Positions 14,028-28,191 of a stretch of 64,000 bases of DNA are shown here, piece after piece (within the stretch, counting starts at the first letter, position 1; each line of letters begins with the position of its first letter). Origin of the DNA: Rhytidiadelphus loreus (Eukaryota; Streptophyta; Bryopsida; Hypnales; Hylocomiaceae); the NCBI GenBank assembly GCA_947034895.1, contig OX344761.1, positions 79,625,839 to 79,689,838 on the forward strand. Direction: 5' to 3'. The notes under the pieces are model-generated. The model made no database searches. It was not told where the DNA came from and saw only the letters and a list, made by a program, of their open reading frames with translations. The position numbers and the translations under genes were made by a program.

Positions 14028-17000
14028 ATGGCGACGAAGGTGTTGACGGAGATGCGTGAAACAGAGGTGAAGACCTTAGATTTGAAAGATGTAGAAAATT
14101 TGCACGATGTTGAGAAAAATTCGGAGAAGATGGAGCAGAATCGGGGTGCTGTGAATATGGAGCTTCCTGGTGCTCCCACCAATCCCATGGTGTCGGCCCT
14201 CTTGACGGACATGTACCAGATCACCATGGCCTACGCGTATTGGAAAGCGGGAAAACACGAGGATCGCGCTGTGTATGTGTCGAATTTGCAATTTGCAATT
14301 TCCCAATTCAATTGCTGACTCTCTGTTTGGGGGGTTAAGATTTGGGGCTCTTAATTGTTGGAAAGGATTTTTGGGTTTTGCTTCGGTAGCGGACACGAAT
14401 TTGGTGTTTGTTGGTGCCGCAATTGTAGGTCTAAATCTCAATGTGTTTGCTGTCTCTCTGTTTGGGGGTTAAGGGTTCAGGCAACTTGAGAGCCTCTTAA
14501 TTGTTGAAAGGATTTTTAGTTTTGGAGTTCGTTAGTGTACACGAGTTGCCGCAATTGTTGAGGGTATGCTTAAACCCCTTTTTTTCTGGTTGTTTTTCTC
14601 TATCTTTGATTCGTTTGTAGGTCTGAATCATGTGAATGCATCAATGTGCTCGCTGCAAAATTTTCTTGCTTATTGGGTAGCTGTTGGAAATTTTGGTCGT
14701 CTAGATTGGAAATTACGGTGCTCTGAGAGAAGCATGTGAATGTGTGTCTTCGATTTTACGAATGCCGAGCGTTTGTGCACTGTGTTGGGGTTTAAGGTTT
14801 GGCAACGGCACTGCTGCGGCAACTGAGGATCTTAATTGTTGAAGGATTTTGTATTGTCCTTGTCTATAGTGGCAATCCGTATTTAAAAAAAAAAAAAATT
14901 ATTTTTACTATCTGTTAAGTACGTAGAACACGAGAATAAGATCAGCGTTGTTGTTGTTGTTGTTGTGGGGGAGATTTATGGCATATTGACGATACGAAAC
15001 AAACACTTGTCTTATTAGTGCATAGATGTGTATAGATGTTTTTTGTATGCTGGATTGACTAACTCCTGGTCTTGCTTGTAAAGGCAGTTTCGATTTGTTG
15101 TTCCGGAAGAATCCATTTGGAGGAGAGTACACTGTGTTTGCAGGTCTGGAGGAATGTATTCGCTTTGCTGCCAATTTCAAGTTCAAGGATGATGACATTG
15201 AGTACCTTCAGACTATCATGCCCTCCACATGTGAGGTCAGCATGTCTTACCTCTTCCTTTATCCGGTAACAAATAAAATAGTAATGTCTGTTTAGTTGTC
15301 ACAATTACAATTACAGTGAGGCCAATTTCAATGCTCAAATCCCAGTTTTGGTAATTCTTATCTCTTGTTCTGTTGGCTCAAGTCTTGTGAAACCACCAAT
15401 GTTTACACCCTCCTTGAGGGTTTTCCAAAGGGATCAACTGGTGGTGCTCCCAAAGTTGTGGATATCTTTGGCATGACGATGAAACAAATTAATACCTACC
15501 TTTATGTATAGATACAAGTTGTTACATGCTTTTGACACTGTTCACATTCAGGTTAGTTTTGTAGAGAATGCTGATCCATGGTGGTTCTAAGTTTTAGTGG
15601 TATGCTAATTACGATATTACTGGGAAGCTGTCTCGTTTCTGTGCAAAGGCACCTGTAAGAGTAGGGTTTTGAATTCTATAGATGTTTTCGAATCTGCAAT
15701 GACATTAGTGACTTGGAGAATTTTTTGCAGGACGAATTCTACGTTTATTTAAAAAGCGTTGATTGCTCGGAGGTCGAAATATATGCCATGCCGGAGGGCT
15801 CTGTGGTGTTTCCGCGCATTCCTTTGATGCGTGTTGAAGGACCTCTATTGGTACGCAAATATTTATGAACGCTTGTTATATTATGATGCACAATTGAAGG
15901 TCTCAGTCTTGGAGACTCCAGCCAAATATCGAAGGAAGGATTGTTGTTACAGGTAGTACAGGAAACTGGAAACCCTCAATGATCATAGTCCGTGTGATTG
16001 CAGGTAGCGCAGATGGTTGAAACCACATTTTTGACGATGGTTAACTATGCCTCATTGGTAGCCACCAATGCCGCCAGACATCGACGTGTTGCTGGGAAGG
16101 ACAAGATGCTTTTAGAATTTGGGTTGAGACGAGCACAGGCAAGTGCTTTTGTGATGATCTAAAGCTGACATTAGATCAGATTTTTAGGTGGTGTACATCC
16201 TCATGATCAATATGTGTAAGAATTTCAGGGTGTTAGTTTAGATTGGGTGCTATATTTGGGTATATAATAACAAAGTTGCATACAAATGCGATGGTAAGGA
16301 GTTTGATAAGTGTGGCAAAATGGTGTAGACCACCATTTTGACTCCTGCAGCCCCAAGTACTTCTTTATTGTCCCTTTACATATAACATTATTGATTGTCA
16401 CAATGTGTCAGAACTCCAGTAATAATCAATAAACAGTAATAATCAGTAATAATGTGCATGTTGGGTGCCTAGGCTTTGACGTTTAACGGGTCTGGGTGTA
16501 ATATATTATCAGATTGACGTCGCTTGTTTCTGTACAGGGCCCTGATGGAGGTATCAGTGCATCAAAGTATTGCTATCTTGGAGGCTTTGATGCAACTAGG
16601 TGAGGACCCTCTCATAATGATATACCTGTGGTTCTTGAAGCGTCCCTTAGATCATACTTCCTAGATGTTTTCTCTTTGGTTCATTACACTGTTTCAATGA
16701 GCAAGGCACAATGTGCTAACATCTTACAGGTGCCCACTTAAATACACATTAGCACCAACTTCTGTATTTGTCCCAGAATCTATGTGTTGACATGGACGAT
16801 GAAGCAGTATGTTTTAAAGTTGTTTAATACATTTTTTCTGGACTACTGGATGATCTGCCTCACGATACGAGGCCCTTGTTGTAGTAATCTTGATGCAGGA
16901 CGACGGTTCGGAATTCCAGTTCGAGGGACGCACTCGCATGCATTTGTTAGTTCTTTTATGGTAACGCCTCAATGCTCAGCGAGACTGACTCGAAAATGTG

Positions 17001-20000
17001 TAGAGTTATGGTGTCCTGTGAAAATGAGACATGTGTTATACTCAGGTTGTTGCATAGAGTTTTCAATTAGTGAGGATTATAGTGAGGATTATATGGAAAG
17101 AGAGGTGAACATTTTTATATGGGGTAGAGACACTTTGGATTAGCTGCTTTATGCCTACTCTTATTTTAGTAAGCGAACTGTTTCGTGAATGATCTTGTGA
17201 TGCGTGAGACGTATAATACAAGAGACGTGTATTGATTTGATGCAGAGTTTTGATGAAATTACGGAGAGGTCCCTGGCACATGCCAAGGGAGGAAGCAAAT
17301 GTGAAGACTTCGTGCATTTGACACAATCATGCCTTGGCCGCATGCAGGTGATTTTGATATTTTTCCCTTACCATTGTGGTTGCCTAGAGGTTTTGAGAGT
17401 TTTTCTGTGAAGTTGTGTGTCTCATCTGGTCCATTACTTCCATTGCTTGCCAGTTCTTTTTTCGCAATTAGTAACTATTTGATAGGGTTTACAATTTAGT
17501 TTTGCGGTTTCTATATCAATAATTTTCGTGAGCGTTTGTAGAGCCCTAGTTTTCATTGCACACCTGCTATCATATTGGATGTGTTTACAGGAAGCACCTA
17601 CATTAAGAGAATTTTTTCATGAGACCAATCACAGCGAGTTAGCAGCTTTCACCTCGTATGCGCTTGCATTCCCTACAGCCTTCCAAGCCCTTGTTGATAC
17701 ATATGATGTATGAATCTCTACCATGCTTCCATTCTTGTGAGTCACTTGAGTTGTAGTTAACTGTGCGCCTGTAACTTTAGATTTTAGACCAGTCTATGCT
17801 TAGGTTATGTTTGTGATGTAAATATAATATATTATTTTGTGTTTGTTTCAATCGTGGATGAAGAGATATCTAGTCTTTATAATCTGTTGAGATAAATCCC
17901 TAAATCTAATTTTTTTTGTTCGTTTCAAAATCACAGGTGATAAGGAGCGGTATTCCCAACTTTTGTGCTGTAGCTCTAGCACTTCATGAACTTGGGTATG
18001 CATGTCGGATTCCAAGTTTCGGATCGAGTTCCATTATAAACAATGCGATGCCGAAAGCCACCCATACCAGTTGCCTCCAATGCTTGCAAATTTAAGAGTA
18101 GAAGTTAGTTCGAAGTTGTATATTTTTTTGAAATACTAAATAGTTTTCGAATTTACTTGCAAGTTGCAAATATAGTTTAGAAACTCGGTCCTTGCTTGTA
18201 TTTTTTCATTTTTTCTAATATTGAGTATCAATTTTCAAATAAGTGTGGATAATTTCTAATGGTTTCTGTTTATATGCAGGTACAAGGCCCTTGGCATCAG
18301 ATTAGATTCTGGCGACTTGTCATACTTTTCCCTTGAGTCTCGGCGTATTTTTCGGGTTATTGAGAAAGAGTTCAATGTTCCAGGATTTGGGAACCTTGTC
18401 ATCACTGCAAGTAATGACATCAATGAAGACACTTTAGATGCTTTGAACAAACAGGTTCTTACTGGACTTGGAAACTCGCATGAAGTGTCTCATGCACTGG
18501 AGAATCTTGTGTTCAGGGCGTTTGATTTGTAGGATCCTTTCCTTGCATTTTCAATAGATGGACACTTATTGTAGGATCCTTTTCTTGCATGGTCTCGATG
18601 TTACAAGTGCCTCTGAGAACAGCTTTATCTCAAGTATGTCCCCTCATGTTCCTAAATTGCCCAGAAGATGAATTTCTTGAACTTATGTTTAACGTCTGCT
18701 TGCAGGGCCATGAAATTGATGCTTTTGGAATAGGCACACATTTGGTAACGTGCTTTTCCCAGCCAGCACTTGGCTGTGTGTACAAACTGGTAGAAATCAG
18801 CGGGCAACCACGAATAAAACTTTCGGAAGATGTATCTAAGGTATAAAGTACAGAGCTCGAGGACTTGGAAGTTTTTTAATTCACAATTTTTGAATTGGTT
18901 CGTTCACTTTAGCCATAAGTGTCCAAGATAGAAATAGAAAATCCATTTTGGAATCTATTAATTAGATTACCTTTCAGACCTGTTTCTATCGTTCAGGAAT
19001 ATAGGGTATGAATTCTTCTTTCTATTGGCGCATTTTGTTACATTCCTAAATGATTCATTTCAATTTCTGAAGAGACCATTCTGAAGAGGCTTTGGGGGAC
19101 ACAGTGGATAACATTAAAAACCTTGTTTTGTGGTAGGTTACGATTCCATGCAAGAAGCAAGCGTTTAGGTTATACGGAAGAGAAGGAGTTGCTTTGGTGG
19201 ATCTTTTGATCGGAGAAAGTGAACCTTATCCAAAGGTGCCATACTTTGCCTTCACCCACTGACTGTTTAGTTCACGTGTGCATGTTACCATACACTGTAG
19301 TGATGATGCTCTAATCTCTTCAATTGTAAGTTTGTTGGATTGCTTGGTTATTTTGTGCTCAAGTGAACGGATGAGGAAAGTGCAGTTTTCATTTTAGTCA
19401 ACTTGTGCAGCCTGGTGAACGAATCTTATGCCGTCATCCTTTTAGTGAATCAAAGCGAGCTTATGTTGTGCCTTCCCGTGTCGAGGCTCTTTACAAGTGC
19501 TACTGGAGTGGTAATTCTGGTAATATTCAACTGTTGAAAACCAACACTTTTTGTTCCCTTTCCCATGAGCTGGTTGTCGTTTACATGTCACGAACAGAAA
19601 GAAACAATTTATAGTGCCAGTTTATTACACTAGATTTTAACACGAAAGTGCCTGAACTACAGACAGAAAGCCTACTTTGGAAGCTAATATTCAATTATAG
19701 TAACTTCCAATACGTACTTCTATTGTTAAAAATGTAGGATATGATACATTTCAACAGTGTGACAGTGACAGGAATGAATTTTGAACTGGGTACGACTGCT
19801 CCGTCAGGTTTGGAGAGAGAACAGGGGATGTGATACTAGCGGAGGTGATATTAACGAGTTCGGTGTGCTACCTCTTGTTCCCAAGTGCTAAGGTTTTGTA
19901 TATCTTACGCAGGGCGGAGGGAGCGATTGCCTTCCTTGACGGAGCTTAGAAAACACTGTTTGCAACAACTGGCAGCAATGCGAACTGATCACATGCGAGC

Positions 20001-20367
20001 ACTTAATCCCACTCCATACAAGGTTGTCGTTGTCTCCTGATCCTCTTTCTAAATTTTTTTTCCTGTGATGTGCATCATAATGGAGATGATCATAGCATAT
20101 TTGAGATGCTTTCTCAGTCATGGTTTTAAAATTAAAAAGTTAGAAGAATAACTTGAGAGGTAGTCACAGAAAGAATCCAAAGGATTTGTGTCAATATTTC
20201 TCAGAGTTTTCTTTTTATTTCTCTATAGACGTTGCATTGCTTTGGAAAGGTTTCTTATACTGCAACTGTTATGTTCCTGGCTATGTCAGGTGAGCGTCAG
20301 TGGGAAGCTGTACGAGTTTATTCACTTCTTGTGGCTAAATGAGGCTCCTGTCGGTGAGTTACAGTAG
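14028..20367 (+). CDS. NAPRT: Nicotinate phosphoribosyltransferase
   Basis: Converts nicotinate, PRPP and ATP to nicotinate mononucleotide, the first step of the Preiss-Handler NAD salvage pathway; presumably cytosolic. Exons: 14028-14272, 15088-15235, 15731-15850, 16004-16138, 16538-16599, 16899-16960, 17246-17347, 17591-17707, 17937-17995, 18280-18454, 18706-18840, 19137-19235, 19411-19510, 19913-20022, 20290-20367. Family landmarks in order: [90 protein letters not shown] (the conserved His region), [23 protein letters not shown] and PYK near the end. All phases agree except between 16599 and 16899, where a microexon (the usual NVLAG step) must lie but was not located. The intron after 16138 has a GC donor (CAG|GCAAGT). 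The long N-terminus before LLTDMYQ is weakly conserved in this family. Function is assigned with high confidence. Confidence 0.95.
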
Positions 20368-20471
20368 TGCAACAGAAGTTTTAGTCTCTGTCAACACCCA
20401 ATACATTTGGTTGCTGGGAAAGTCTTTCGTAACTCCAGCTAATCCTCGGTTCAAAAATGTAGATCCTATTG

Positions 20472-20700
20472 TTAACCCCTTAACGCCTTGATCCTTTTTC
20501 AAATTTTGGCACATTTTTGCTTATATCTTTGTACAGAAATATCATTTACCGCAATTTCATGAAACTAGTCATTAAGGAAGGTTGTCTTTTCAAGATTCAA
20601 GTGTTACATTGGATGAATGAGAAGTTAGTTGGACTAAACAACACCTCCAAGCCCTCTATTCATTGTTCAGAATATGGATGTCAAAGCGCTTAAGGGTTAA
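20472..20700. mobile_element. 229-bp MITE-like element, copy 1
   Basis: The ends are inverted: TTAACCCCTTAACGCC on the left and GCGCTTAAGGGTTAA on the right. The interior is non-coding (TTTGTACAG.AAT..., GAAGGTTGTCTTTT..AAGATTCAAGTGTTACATTGGATGAATGA). A second copy is at 37891-38113. A clear target duplication is not visible. Confidence 0.7.
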
Positions 20701-21093
20701 TAAGGGCAATTGTACCCATTTATTGACCTTGTGATATGTGATTTTCAATTTTAGCTACTTAATAAAATATTGAATTTTTGAAAAAATTCTAAGTTTGAAA
20801 TTGGAGTACAAAGTAGTCTCAATGAACTTTATTTCATTAGTTGAGGTCAAATTAACTTGTATGGTGAATTTGTTGGCATGCACACACTTGATCTTGTATC
20901 AACTGAGAAAGCAACAAGGTAGCAACACTAAAAATTGTTTGAATAAGGTTTTGAACATGGTTACCATTATTTTTTGATGGATCTTGTTGGTAGTCAAAAG
21001 GGGATTCTAGAATCTCCTAAAATACATTTTTTGGACATTGTATTAGAAAACTATGAATTAGCAAAATCTAACGTAGAACCTAGGCAACTAGGC

Positions 21094-21440
21094 TCTTATG
21101 AATTGAGATTGTAGTGTAAAGAATTTGTATGACTAGAGAAATGAACTTCAATCCTCATGAATTGAGGTTGAGAGGTTCTTATGAATTGAGGTTGTACTAT
21201 AAAGAATTTGTATGACTAGAGAAATGAACTTCAATCCTCATGAATTGAGGTTGAGAGGCTCTTATGAATTGAGGTTGTACTATAAAGAATTTGTATGACT
21301 AGAGAAATGAACTTAAAAAATCCTTATGAATTGAGGTTGTTTGCAAAGAATTTGTATGACCTTTAAAATCCTTATGAATTGAAGTTGTACTATAAAGAAT
21401 TTGTATGACCAAAGAAATAAACTTCAAAATCCTTGTAGTT
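21094..21440. repeat. ~83-bp tandem repeat with internal palindrome
   Basis: Units beginning CTTATGAATTGAGGTTG start near 21095, 21177 and 21261; two shortened units follow near 21323 and 21372. Each full unit includes CTATAAAGAATTTGTATGAC and the small inverted repeat CCTCATGAATTGAGG. It is non-coding. Confidence 0.8.
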
Positions 21441-22989
21441 TGTATGTTCCCATTTTGTAGTTGTATGTTCTTGAAATCTCTCATATTTAATTTTTAGAGA
21501 TGAAATTACAAATCTTCTATAATTTATACAAAATTTAGATTTTTGTGTGAAAATTTAAAAAATTTGTAAAATTTAAAGAATAAAAATAAAAGAATTCATA
21601 TCAAAATAATAAATTAGTTCAAAATATCTGAAAATTTCTCCATGTGTATATAATGGTGAAGAATATCATGGAGTAAAAATATTGTATTCAAATAAAAAAC
21701 TCTTTATAATTTGAAAATCCATGAAATTGTGGTTATAGGTCCAAAGTTCAAATTGCAATAAAATATCCAAAAGTTGCAGTAGAAACCATACACTTTTAAC
21801 TTTATTTCATTAGTTATATCTAAATGCAATAAAGATAATTTCTATGGTTCAGATTCGGCACATTAAGAACAAGGAACTTGAAGTTGCCAAAATATACTAC
21901 ACGGTAATCCACAGATTGAGCATATTTTTATGTAAAAAAGTCAAACTGTACCATAAAGGAATATACACTTCATTCACTTAAGATGCATTCAAGCACCACC
22001 ACCACCTCCCATAAAAAATATGGATAAAAAATATTTTTTCCCATCCAATAGGCTTCTTCATATCATCCAAATGACACAAAATGTCCTCTCATGCATTTTC
22101 AAGGTAAGAGGTTCAATGATATGGCAAATTAAACCATCCCATCTTCATTGAGGAATTGTAAGGTCACACATAAGAGGCACCTTAGAATTCACACATTGGG
22201 TATGAGAGATGTAAAGTACAATGAGTCCCAATCACAATGGTGTTTTTGAAATCGCAATGAAGGAAATTTCAATGCTACCAACTTTGACCACCTCCTAAGA
22301 GCTAAAAAATTGGTAAGGTAGGAGGCTCAGAAATGGCTCATCTAAGGGCTGGTCTGCTTTTTTCATGTATTTTTTTTAAATGGAAATATTTTTAGCTCAT
22401 TTTTTAGATAAAGAAAAATAGAAGAGGAATCTAGCACAAGTGATTTCATATTTTTTGAAGCATTTTTGAATTATTTATGGATTTTCAAAGGAGTTGTGTT
22501 ATAGGCCCCTATTTATGTCCCCAGGTCTTCTATAAATTGTTCACTTGCAACTTCTAAGAAAATTGGGAAAGCAAAGAGAATGATTGGCTCTTACAATTAA
22601 TAATGCCTTTTTCCTTGATTCATTCAATGACTATGAAGGTCAATTTATGAACTACCGTTTGTCCATTTCACAACCATTTATAGGGTCCATTCTTAATGTC
22701 CACTACATTTATGAGCCTCCTACCTTATTTTACCACGAAATTTTTACCACAGCATCAACTTTATGTTAATAACACGTGTAACAATTTCAAGTCCAAAAAG
22801 TTTACACAAAAAAAGATATTTGAAATTTACCGACATGAGAAAAATTTCACTACTTCCAACTTTGACATTGGGGAATGTTGGTATACGAGCGTAGAGTGGG
22901 AGCGCGGAGCGTAGAGTGGGGATTTAGGGTGGCGGAGCAGCAATATTTGAAGAGAAACTAAAGAGAAATCAAGGCATAGGTTTCAACTA

Positions 22990-23190
22990 ATATGACATTT
23001 TATCAAAAAATAGATGGAAGAAAATAGATAAAAGTGGATGGCAAGAATGGATGGATGTGGATGTAGAAGTTGATGAATGTGAATGACAAAGTGGATGAAA
23101 TTTGTTTTTGAATGGATGAAATTGGATGAAAAAATTGGATGACAATGGATGATTAAAGTGGATGAAAGTAGATGTAAAATTGGATGAAAC
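22990..23190. repeat. GGATGAAA-like minisatellite
   Basis: The plus strand is a run of degenerate TGGATGAAA/TGGATG words, with no reading frame. The rest of 20701-24111 holds no gene I can support, only AT-rich DNA and short repeats. Confidence 0.65.
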
Positions 23191-24111
23191 CGGATTAGTT
23201 TTTTTGAAGAAAGCGGTTTAGGTCATCATCACAAAATCTGGATGGACAATAATATAATTGCTAATGGAAAAGATGGGTGGGAATAATTTGGGATTTAGGT
23301 CCTTTAGGGCAATTGTGCATAGCCACATGTAGGTTAAAAGAATGTAAGGGCCATTGTAATAATTAGATATACTTTCAGTTTGCAAGAGTGGCTCTAAATG
23401 TGAACTTCATTTCTTGTAAATAGAGAAAATTCATTGTAGACCTCAAATCAGAATATGGCTTTGAAGGCTTGTTTCATGTCAACTTGTTTTAAGGGTGGAC
23501 GGTTAGCATTCCAATATGTTTTGCGAGTTCTTGCGTTTTGTTTGTGAGCTTTCCATTAGGGTTCTAGAAAGCCATTGGTGACAAGGCATCAACAAGGATC
23601 ACCAAATAGGGTGATGTATTTGAACAATTATAAAGTATGGCTATTAGCAGCAATGACATTCTACAACTAAATGAATATGGAGGATTTGTTTGCTTAGTGG
23701 TTCTTTTTAGGGGCACTAATTTGGCACTACTACTACAGATTTGCGTATCTTCGGATGAATAGGCAACAATGACCTCTAGGTACAAGATAAAGCCCGCTAG
23801 TGAGCCTCAAAAAAACTTGAAGGGCTAGTGCGAGATAGGATTACTTAGAACCGTGTCTACGTCATCATAAAGTAGATATGCATCACACGGTTCCACTTGC
23901 ATAAATACATGAGTACGTTCTAGCAATTCAGACAATGACAAACAAAGGAATTGGTCCAATCGGTACTATGTCTAGGATATTTGATGACAGAAATCATCAC
24001 GAAACGAGAGTACAACACACGGGAAACGAGAATACAATATACAAAAAAAAAAGACCATCCTCCCACATAGAGCTATGTCATTTCAACCACACTGCCCAAC
24101 ACTATCATTTG

Positions 24112-27100
24112 TCATCTAGAGTGGGCTGGTGTCGAATTGCCTTCACTATCTGATGTCGAACTAGCATTACTATCTGAGGCATGTGAACCGGACTTTGTAG
24201 CCTGATCAAAGACAAAGTGAAGAACGCATGGATCCACTAAACGTGCTCTAGAAGTCAGCTTGGGGTTGTTGGCAACATAAGCCCCTGAACAAGCCTCAAC
24301 ATACACCGATAATTTGAATGATTTTGGTGGGCTTGGAAAAAATCTAGGATTTGCAAAAAAAGGGAGTTGTCTCAATTCCTGGGTTTTTCTACACAATGCA
24401 GTGGACATTATGTTAGATCATAGTCACATTCGCGTAGAAGCTTCATTCAATACAAGGTAATCAAGGGAAAACTTACTTACTGAATCGTGATGTCTTCACT
24501 ATCTTCTGAACCGGTACATCATTGTTGTCCAAATCTATCGGTGCAATAGGAAGTGGTGATGCGGCGGTGGACACTACTGCGTTCCGCATTACTAGAGCAA
24601 TGATGGCGTCGAATATTGCCTTGTCCTTCTCGAATGCCACGATGTGACGACAAGTAGCTCAGCAAGCTTGAATGCAGGCACCTGCACACATGGAGAATAT
24701 ATGAGTCTAGGAATTGGAAACAGAAAGTCGTTGTAAAAAACATGAAAACAAAGCATTACAAAAACGCGATGTCACTTGTAGCCGCGGTACAGTCCACCAC
24801 AACATCCCCAGGTAGAGAGCATGCTTCAACAAGCATTTGCATGAATTGGCGGGCCTTTTCACGAGGTCCACGCCAAGGTATGTTCCCATTCATTGTGACA
24901 TCCTCTTTGTTACAGAAATTCTGTAGGATGTCATCTCGGGCAACATTGACCCCAACCGCGTCATGAGAGGGGACAAACTGGAAACCGTACTCTGATTCCG
25001 TCTTTGGTCCACATTTTCTAACGACCAGAGAAATTGCAAACCATATAGTCTATAAACGTTGCAAAGTTAGAATTGCCAACCACAAGAATAGAAATGATAA
25101 TTGGTGCCAAGAAGTAAATGTAATTGAAAAAGATGTACAAGTATAGAATTCAATTGAATATGAAATTACCGTCTTCGTTGGATTAGTAGGTGATGTCAAA
25201 TGGAGTTGGTTCATGCCAAACCAAGTGAACAATATCTTGAAACCGTATTCCTTGCAACATCCAAGGAGGTGGCTTCGGTGTGGTTGAGAAGGGGCTGGGT
25301 ACATGACCAGAAGTCCACCGTTGTCGTGGAGGTATTCTTCCACAAAGTCAAAAATAGGCATCAACCACTTGTCGTGAAACTGGTTCCACTTAGGGATTGG
25401 TCTAGGTGGAGTTGAAATAGTGGGAACGTGGAGACCCTCAGGTACATCCGCAAATATCAAATCCATTGCACTGTGGTTACCACTTACACCATTGAAGCGA
25501 TGTTCCTTGTCTTTTGAATGCTTTACAATACAATTCCGTAGACATGGTTTAGCAATCGGTTTAGAGTACACAGATGCAAGACTAATGTTGGGTTGACCTA
25601 ACAAGAATGAAAAAGATCCGATGTATAGAGTAAGAAAAAATCAGAGATTGTAGATTTCAATTCCAATTGAAATACTACAAAAAAAACATTGGAACATGAA
25701 GATAGAGAATGCGTTTACCGAGGACAAAAAGGCCTTCATGTCGTCAAAGGCCTTAGTATTACCAGGAAGAATACCAACCGAAAGGTTCAAAATGCACTCG
25801 TCTGTATCCAGAACAGGGTCAATAGTATATGCTGTCGGTGTGAGCCCATGCACCAACCGCTCCTGCGTGAGCGAGAACCCAGATGATCCTTCCTTCATGT
25901 TGGCCGTGCTTGTTGTTGGTTCTTGCGCAGGTCCTTGCACTAGTTCTTGCACCGGCGTTTCAACTTTCCTCTTGGAGCCCTTCTTGTTTGCCTTCTCCTC
26001 TTTTTCCACTTGGGCCTCCAACTTCTTCCTCTTGTTCTCTTTGGTCTTCTTCTTGGCTTCTTCTAGTCTCTCCAACTTCTTCTTGTCTGAGGCTTCTCGT
26101 TTCTTCAATGCTTTCTCTCTGGCCTCCGGATTCAGTCCTTTGAATTCATCGAACTCCGGCTCCGCAGTTGCCGACTCTTTCAGCATCTGAAAGAGTGCCT
26201 CCTCTTTAGATGGAGTGATTCCGAAGTTGCATTCAAGGCACCACGGACACGCCTGCAAATGTGAACTCTTCCAATTCTTCATTTGGGTAGGAGAGAACAT
26301 GCAATCGGCCGATGTCCAATCTAACCATGTCGTAAGAAACGGAGGCAAGTCGGCCTTTGAGATGGCCTTTTTGGCATACAATTCGAATTTGAAGTACCTA
26401 CATGCGGAGGCCAGTATTAGTTAAAAATGACTACACAGCTCTCAACAACATTATATTGTAATGCTACACAACAACTCCATGGAACCTAGCACGACGTTCA
26501 AAGCATCGTAAAATGGGTACAAGAAGTCTGTAGGCAGTTTTAAGAGACTACGACCAACAATAAAGTAAATATCGCTCTTTGAAAATCTGGTAGAAGACAA
26601 AGTACAATAAGTAAATAGAGAGGGACGTAATTTCAGGTAGTACCTGTAAATTAACCTCTTCACAGCGAGTAAAGAACCTCTATAATCTTTGAAGGAGTCC
26701 GATTTCTTGAATGCATCCGCTCCCTTGAACGTACCGGTGTAGGCATGTTCCTATAGTTTCATCCGCCATCCCTCCAAGTGGTCACTCAACATTTGAGGCT
26801 CAGTAGACACCTCCATGTCCACAGTAATGTTGTCTGCTCGCAAAATAGATTCGAGAAGCTCATTGGCTCCCTCCTCCATCTGTAGAGTATTAGTATTTAA
26901 GAATGAAGTGAATACAAAAGAACGATACACTGGTCACGTCTAGTATTCATAGATTGAGTTCAAATTCAAATTTCGCTAAAGAACTTAAATAAGTTCTATC
27001 CATGAGTGCATGAAGGACATACCCCAGTATACCAACAAGCCTTAGTGAGAAAAGCTGCAACTTGTCTTCATTGACTGGACGTGGAGGAAATTTTCGTACC

Positions 27101-28174
27101 TCCCGAGATGGTGCAGATGTGTTAATCCACTTAAGCCATCTCACCTTGAAGGTGGGATTGATGTTGGTGGTGGCGATTAGCTGAAGCTTCTCGAGGGTGA
27201 GTTCCAGTGTGGAAAACATGCTTCAATGCCTCTCAATCTGCCCAATAAACAAGACCATGAATTTCGAGTGCGCAAAAATGAAGTGTGTCATTTCATACTT
27301 AATCATGTAGATGTATAATAAATGTACCTCAAGCAACCAATCCTTTCCAAGCGCGGGAGACGCTACTGCCACTATTTTAGATAGTTTCTTGTACAACTTT
27401 TTAGTGGAGTCCTTCATGGAACATTGCATTGCATCTGCAACACCTTCTGGCTTGACCTCGTCCTTTGGAGTATCTTTGTAGTACTTCCGAACTGCTAGGT
27501 CTGTAGCAGTTACAATATCTTGCTGGAAACCATAACACAAGTGATCAGACATCTACGGCATCCTAGGTAGGCTTAGGGTGCTAGATCTTCAAACAAATGT
27601 AATAAGTAGTAGGGAATTCAATTTTAAACTCTATTCCCATACCTTGAAAATGAATGAAGTGAACACTTCCAGAGGCATCTTATACCAAGTCTTCCGTGTA
27701 GTTTGTTGTCATGTTCTAACCTCCTCAGTGCTCAGAAGCTCATTGAACTTCTCAATCTCCATAACCCCATACTTCTGAACTCTGTACAATGTGTGCACGA
27801 GGTTCATCTTCACGTGAGAATGTTCTGTTCTCCTGTCACAGTATCACATGATCGAGTTAAATAAATTTAAAGTGCACAAATCCAAATAGTTCAACAGAGA
27901 ACCACATGATCGTCATTCAAGTAGTAGTATGGAAGACTCACTTGTTAATATCGTGCATAGCCTGCATGGCCACACCAATTCTGTGTCTTGTATCCAAGAC
28001 AATCGAGTCCACGCATATGTGCCAATTCACATCCAATGAATGAAGGCGAGAAATATGGTTCATCCAAGCAATTCGTCTGTGATTCCCATTACAGACGAAA
28101 AACTTAGAATTCCTTAAATGCGCCAGCTCATGGTTGCTTGACAGCTGCATGCTGAATTGATCATTCAAGGCCTT
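24112..28174 (-). pseudogene. ParB/methyltransferase-like gene, dead copy, 3' part
   Basis: Colinear with the open copy at 51715-57437, exon by exon: ParB motif NGNHRRIAWMNHISRLHS (28.0 kb), TEHSHVKMNLVHTLYRVQKYG (27.8 kb), the LTLEKLQLIATTN exon (27.2 kb), a Lys/Glu-rich exon (25.7-26.4 kb), methyltransferase-like FADVPEGLHVP (25.4 kb), PWRGPREKARQ...GDVVVDCTAAT (24.8 kb), CRHIVAFEKDKAIFDAI (24.6 kb) and a Ser/Asp-rich C-terminus ending at 24112. It carries at least three in-frame stops relative to the open copy: TGA at 27709-27711, TAG at 26751-26753 (Trp in the open copy) and TGA at 24659-24661. Its 5' end stops abruptly at 28174, the left border of the 18-kb insertion; the missing part resumes at 46352. 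Dead by these stops. Confidence 0.85.
28167..28174. repeat. Target-site duplication, left copy (AAGGCCTT)
   Basis: The 8-bp AAGGCCTT abuts the left terminal inverted repeat; the same 8 bp abut the right end at 46352-46359. Removing 28175-46359 restores an in-frame junction (NAENKAL|NDQFS) that aligns with the open gene copy (WNKVNDDFNAEL). Confidence 0.93.
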
Positions 28175-28191
28175 ATTCGTTAAAATGAGAC
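28175..28191 (+). repeat. Left terminal inverted repeat
   Basis: ATTCGTTAAAATGAGAC; perfect 17/17 match in inverse to 46335-46351. Just inside lies another ATTTTGAGAC word (28202-28211). Confidence 0.95.

Noticed and set aside
25696..26190. 164-codon plus-strand ORF over the Lys/Glu-rich exon
   Set aside because: It is the antisense of a low-complexity exon of the dead ParB/methyltransferase copy; Ser/Phe-rich content mirrors Lys/Glu codons.
28167..28174. AAGGCCTT as part of the terminal inverted repeat
   Set aside because: It is itself palindromic, so it could be read that way, but the host reading frame needs exactly one copy after excision, which identifies it as target duplication.
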